Origin: Lantana camara
Lineage: Eukaryota > Streptophyta > Magnoliopsida > Lamiales > Verbenaceae
Direction of reading: 5' to 3'
Length of the DNA stretch: 64,000 nucleotides
NCBI GenBank assembly: GCA_037501455.1
Contig: CM074865.1
Coordinates: 39,414,501 to 39,478,500 of the forward strand
Positions 62,406 through 64,000 of this stretch are shown one piece after another. The notes beneath the pieces were generated by a model that was not told the origin of the DNA, made no database searches, and saw only the letters and a program-made list of their open reading frames with translations. The stretch's first letter is position 1. Each line of letters starts with the position of its first letter. A program made the position numbers and the translations under genes.

Positions 62406-62660
62406 ACCCCCAAAGTTGAAATGAGAGATCGAGACTTCTTTAGAAGCATCTCTTACAAGGGGATTTACTTGGATTCGGTAGGTACCACCAAGTTACCGGG
62501 ATACGTGAAGTCTTCCTTATTCCTAATTAGGGGAGTAATATCCCGAGGGATCTACAGTTGCCTAGATCAGAGTGGCGCAACGGAAGCGTAGAGTGGAGTT
62601 CAGAGGCGTTCCAGATCTCGCTTTAGGACCTGAGGACAGGTCCTTTTGAAGGGGGAAGTT
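62406..62660 (+). other. 3' end of element D interior with polypurine tract
   Basis: No recognised coding sequence. It ends TTTTGAAGGGGGAAGTT (62644-62660) directly before the 3' LTR, the plus-strand primer site. It resumes element D after the nested solo LTR. Confidence 0.8.
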
Positions 62661-64000
62661 TGTAACATCCCGCTCGTCCGGCCGTACAGGTACGCACTCT
62701 CGAGAGTGTTTCCTACGCACTTTATTTATTTATTTATGCCTTTACATGATTATTTAATTGTTTATATACCTAATTGATGATTTGAATAATTATTTGTTTC
62801 ACTTTGTTAAGTAATTTGTTTGTTTTGACCCCTTTTGATTCCCCGTTCGATCCTTGTGACCCCGTATTTGTTCCTAAGTGTGTGACTACATGATATGCAT
62901 GAAATATGTTTGTTATGAATTTGTCTATGTGTTCGTTTTAAGTTTTTGAGTTTGTTTGATACGGTTTTGAACCGTTTTATTTGTTAGGGACATAAGGGCG
63001 TAAATTGGGCTCGGGAATTCGGATTTGAATTCCGAAAGAAGCGTCAGACTCATAACGAAGAATGGAAGATTTGGAACCTGACTTTGTAATTTTTGAAGCC
63101 CGTTTGATCCTCCGAATTTTGCCCAAAACACGCCCCCTGTGACATATTTGCCTTGTTCGCCCGTTTTAATCATATCCGACCCGTTTCTTATCCGAATCGC
63201 CCCATACTTGAACCAATATGACCCTAACTTAACCCACTATACACCCATTTGCTTCCCATTTCGGACCCAGCCAAGAAAAAAGAAGTGAAGCAGCAGTTTA
63301 TACCGAGAGAGAGGAGGAAGGGGAAATCACTATTCACTTTGGCCATTTCTTGATCAATACACATCCGATTCGCCTCAAATTCGACGGGCTAGTCCATGAT
63401 TGTATTCTCCATCCTTTCCTCTTTCTTTGGTCTACTTATTTTCTTAATTTCATTGAGAATTGTTTGAGATATGGTTAACTAGATTAATAGTAAGGGTTTG
63501 GAGCAATTTGATGAGTTTGGCATGATTTCTCTTGATTGTTGTTTGTTTAATGCACCATTTATGAACCTAAGACATCCAATATGAATTATATGAACTCATT
63601 TCAGTTGGTAGTTGCATTTAATGAAGTATTCAATTAATGCTTTGAATGAAAAATGAAGAACAAGTATGTTTGATCCATTCTCCTCCATTCCTTGCATGGT
63701 TGGTTCGATTTTTGCATGCTATATGACTTGAATATGATATATATTTGATGTATTATCTTTCCCTTGCATGCTAGCATGAATTAGGATGGTTTTTGGTTGA
63801 GATTTCGCCCTTTTTCCCCTGTTTTGCTGCTGTCACATAATTAGTCGCGGCCGCGATCGCGACCAGTTCATTTTTGGTCTGACTGCGACCATGGTAGCGG
63901 CCGCGAACATTTTCAGTTCATTTTTGGTAGCAACCGCGACCCCATTTTGGCCCAGTTTCGAGTTGTGTTTTTGTTGTTGGTTGTTTTTCGGTTTGTTCGT
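62661..64000 (+). mobile_element. 3' LTR of element D, first 1340 bp
   Basis: TGTAACATCCCGCTCGTCCGGCC..., colinear with 48941 onward once the nested solo LTR is removed. It preserves the empty target site of that solo LTR. It includes the palindrome pairs at 63843-63941 and runs off the window. Confidence 0.92.

Larger units (their letters stand above)
48941..64000 (+). mobile_element. Gypsy element D, pol-deficient, continues past the window
   Basis: 5' LTR 48941-56348, PBS 56356-56367, gag 56536-57531, pol scraps to 59003, nested solo LTR 59004-62400, interior end and polypurine tract to 62660, 3' LTR from 62661. Subtracting nested pieces, the LTR is about 3.3 kb and the interior about 2.9 kb, well short of a full gypsy interior (about 6.2 kb in element B). 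The first 318 bp of the two LTRs differ at about 11 sites. The left flank GGGTT would be its duplication; the right end is outside the window. Confidence 0.9.

Overview
The window is a block of nested plant transposable elements. I found no convincing host gene, rRNA or tRNA gene. The evidence for a large, repeat-rich angiosperm genome is: Ty3/gypsy chromoviruses (Tekay/Del-like, with an integrase C-terminal chromodomain) with 3-4 kb LTRs, a Ty1/copia element with 1.9 kb LTRs, TRIMs, CACTA transposon ends, solo LTRs, and primer-binding sites matching initiator tRNA-Met (TGGTATCAGAG). The species cannot be told from the sequence. Coordinates come from reading by eye; where 5-bp target-site duplications (TSDs) are quoted, both copies were seen.

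Layout. 1-433: piece of a copia 5' leader. 434-5424: gypsy element A (minus strand; truncated 3' LTR and a long intact pol frame). 5423-7244: head-to-tail TRIM array (seven LTRs, six 80-bp internal segments). 7245-10593: right arm of a CACTA transposon, with six ~421-bp tandem units and subterminal TTCCGAGGGA motifs. 10594-33133: gypsy element B (minus strand): 3' LTR remnant, pol and gag with several stops, an unusual extra ORF upstream of gag, and a 4.27-kb 5' LTR. A complete copia element (16398-25902, TSD TCAAG) sits inside B's protease region. 33134-37190: start of gypsy element C (minus strand; gag fossil, PBS, 5' LTR), into which B inserted. 37191-40778: tail of LTR F, end of a second CACTA, and LTR E carrying a copia solo LTR (38496-40439, TSD TGTAC). 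40779-42310: a diverged copia leader. 42311-46827: LTR G with a solo LTR (42636-46401, TSD ATTCC). 46828-48940: a plus-strand LTR of family B, interrupted by element D. 48941-64000: gypsy element D (plus strand). Its 5' LTR holds a solo LTR (49259-53137, TSD GTTTT) and a solo TRIM LTR (54642-54852, TSD ATATG). Its interior keeps gag but only scraps of pol and holds another solo LTR (59004-62400, TSD AGAAG). Its 3' LTR runs off the window.

History. By eye the copia LTRs differ at about 16 of 1945 sites and the two B LTR copies at about 23 of 2550, so both are recent although their coding regions are damaged. The D LTRs differ by about 3.5% over their first 318 bp and are older.

The most interesting signal fits no standard feature. 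Five LTR types here (A/C, the three gypsy-type solo LTRs, and D) carry clusters of short GC-cored palindromes arranged in pairs at a nearly fixed 32-34 bp spacing, although the palindrome sequence differs between types. The leader of the unrelated copia element has a 12-palindrome array in which every second spacing is also 32-34 bp. Inside several pairs the spacer is itself symmetric. This looks like a recurring cis-acting module whose geometry is kept while its sequence changes.
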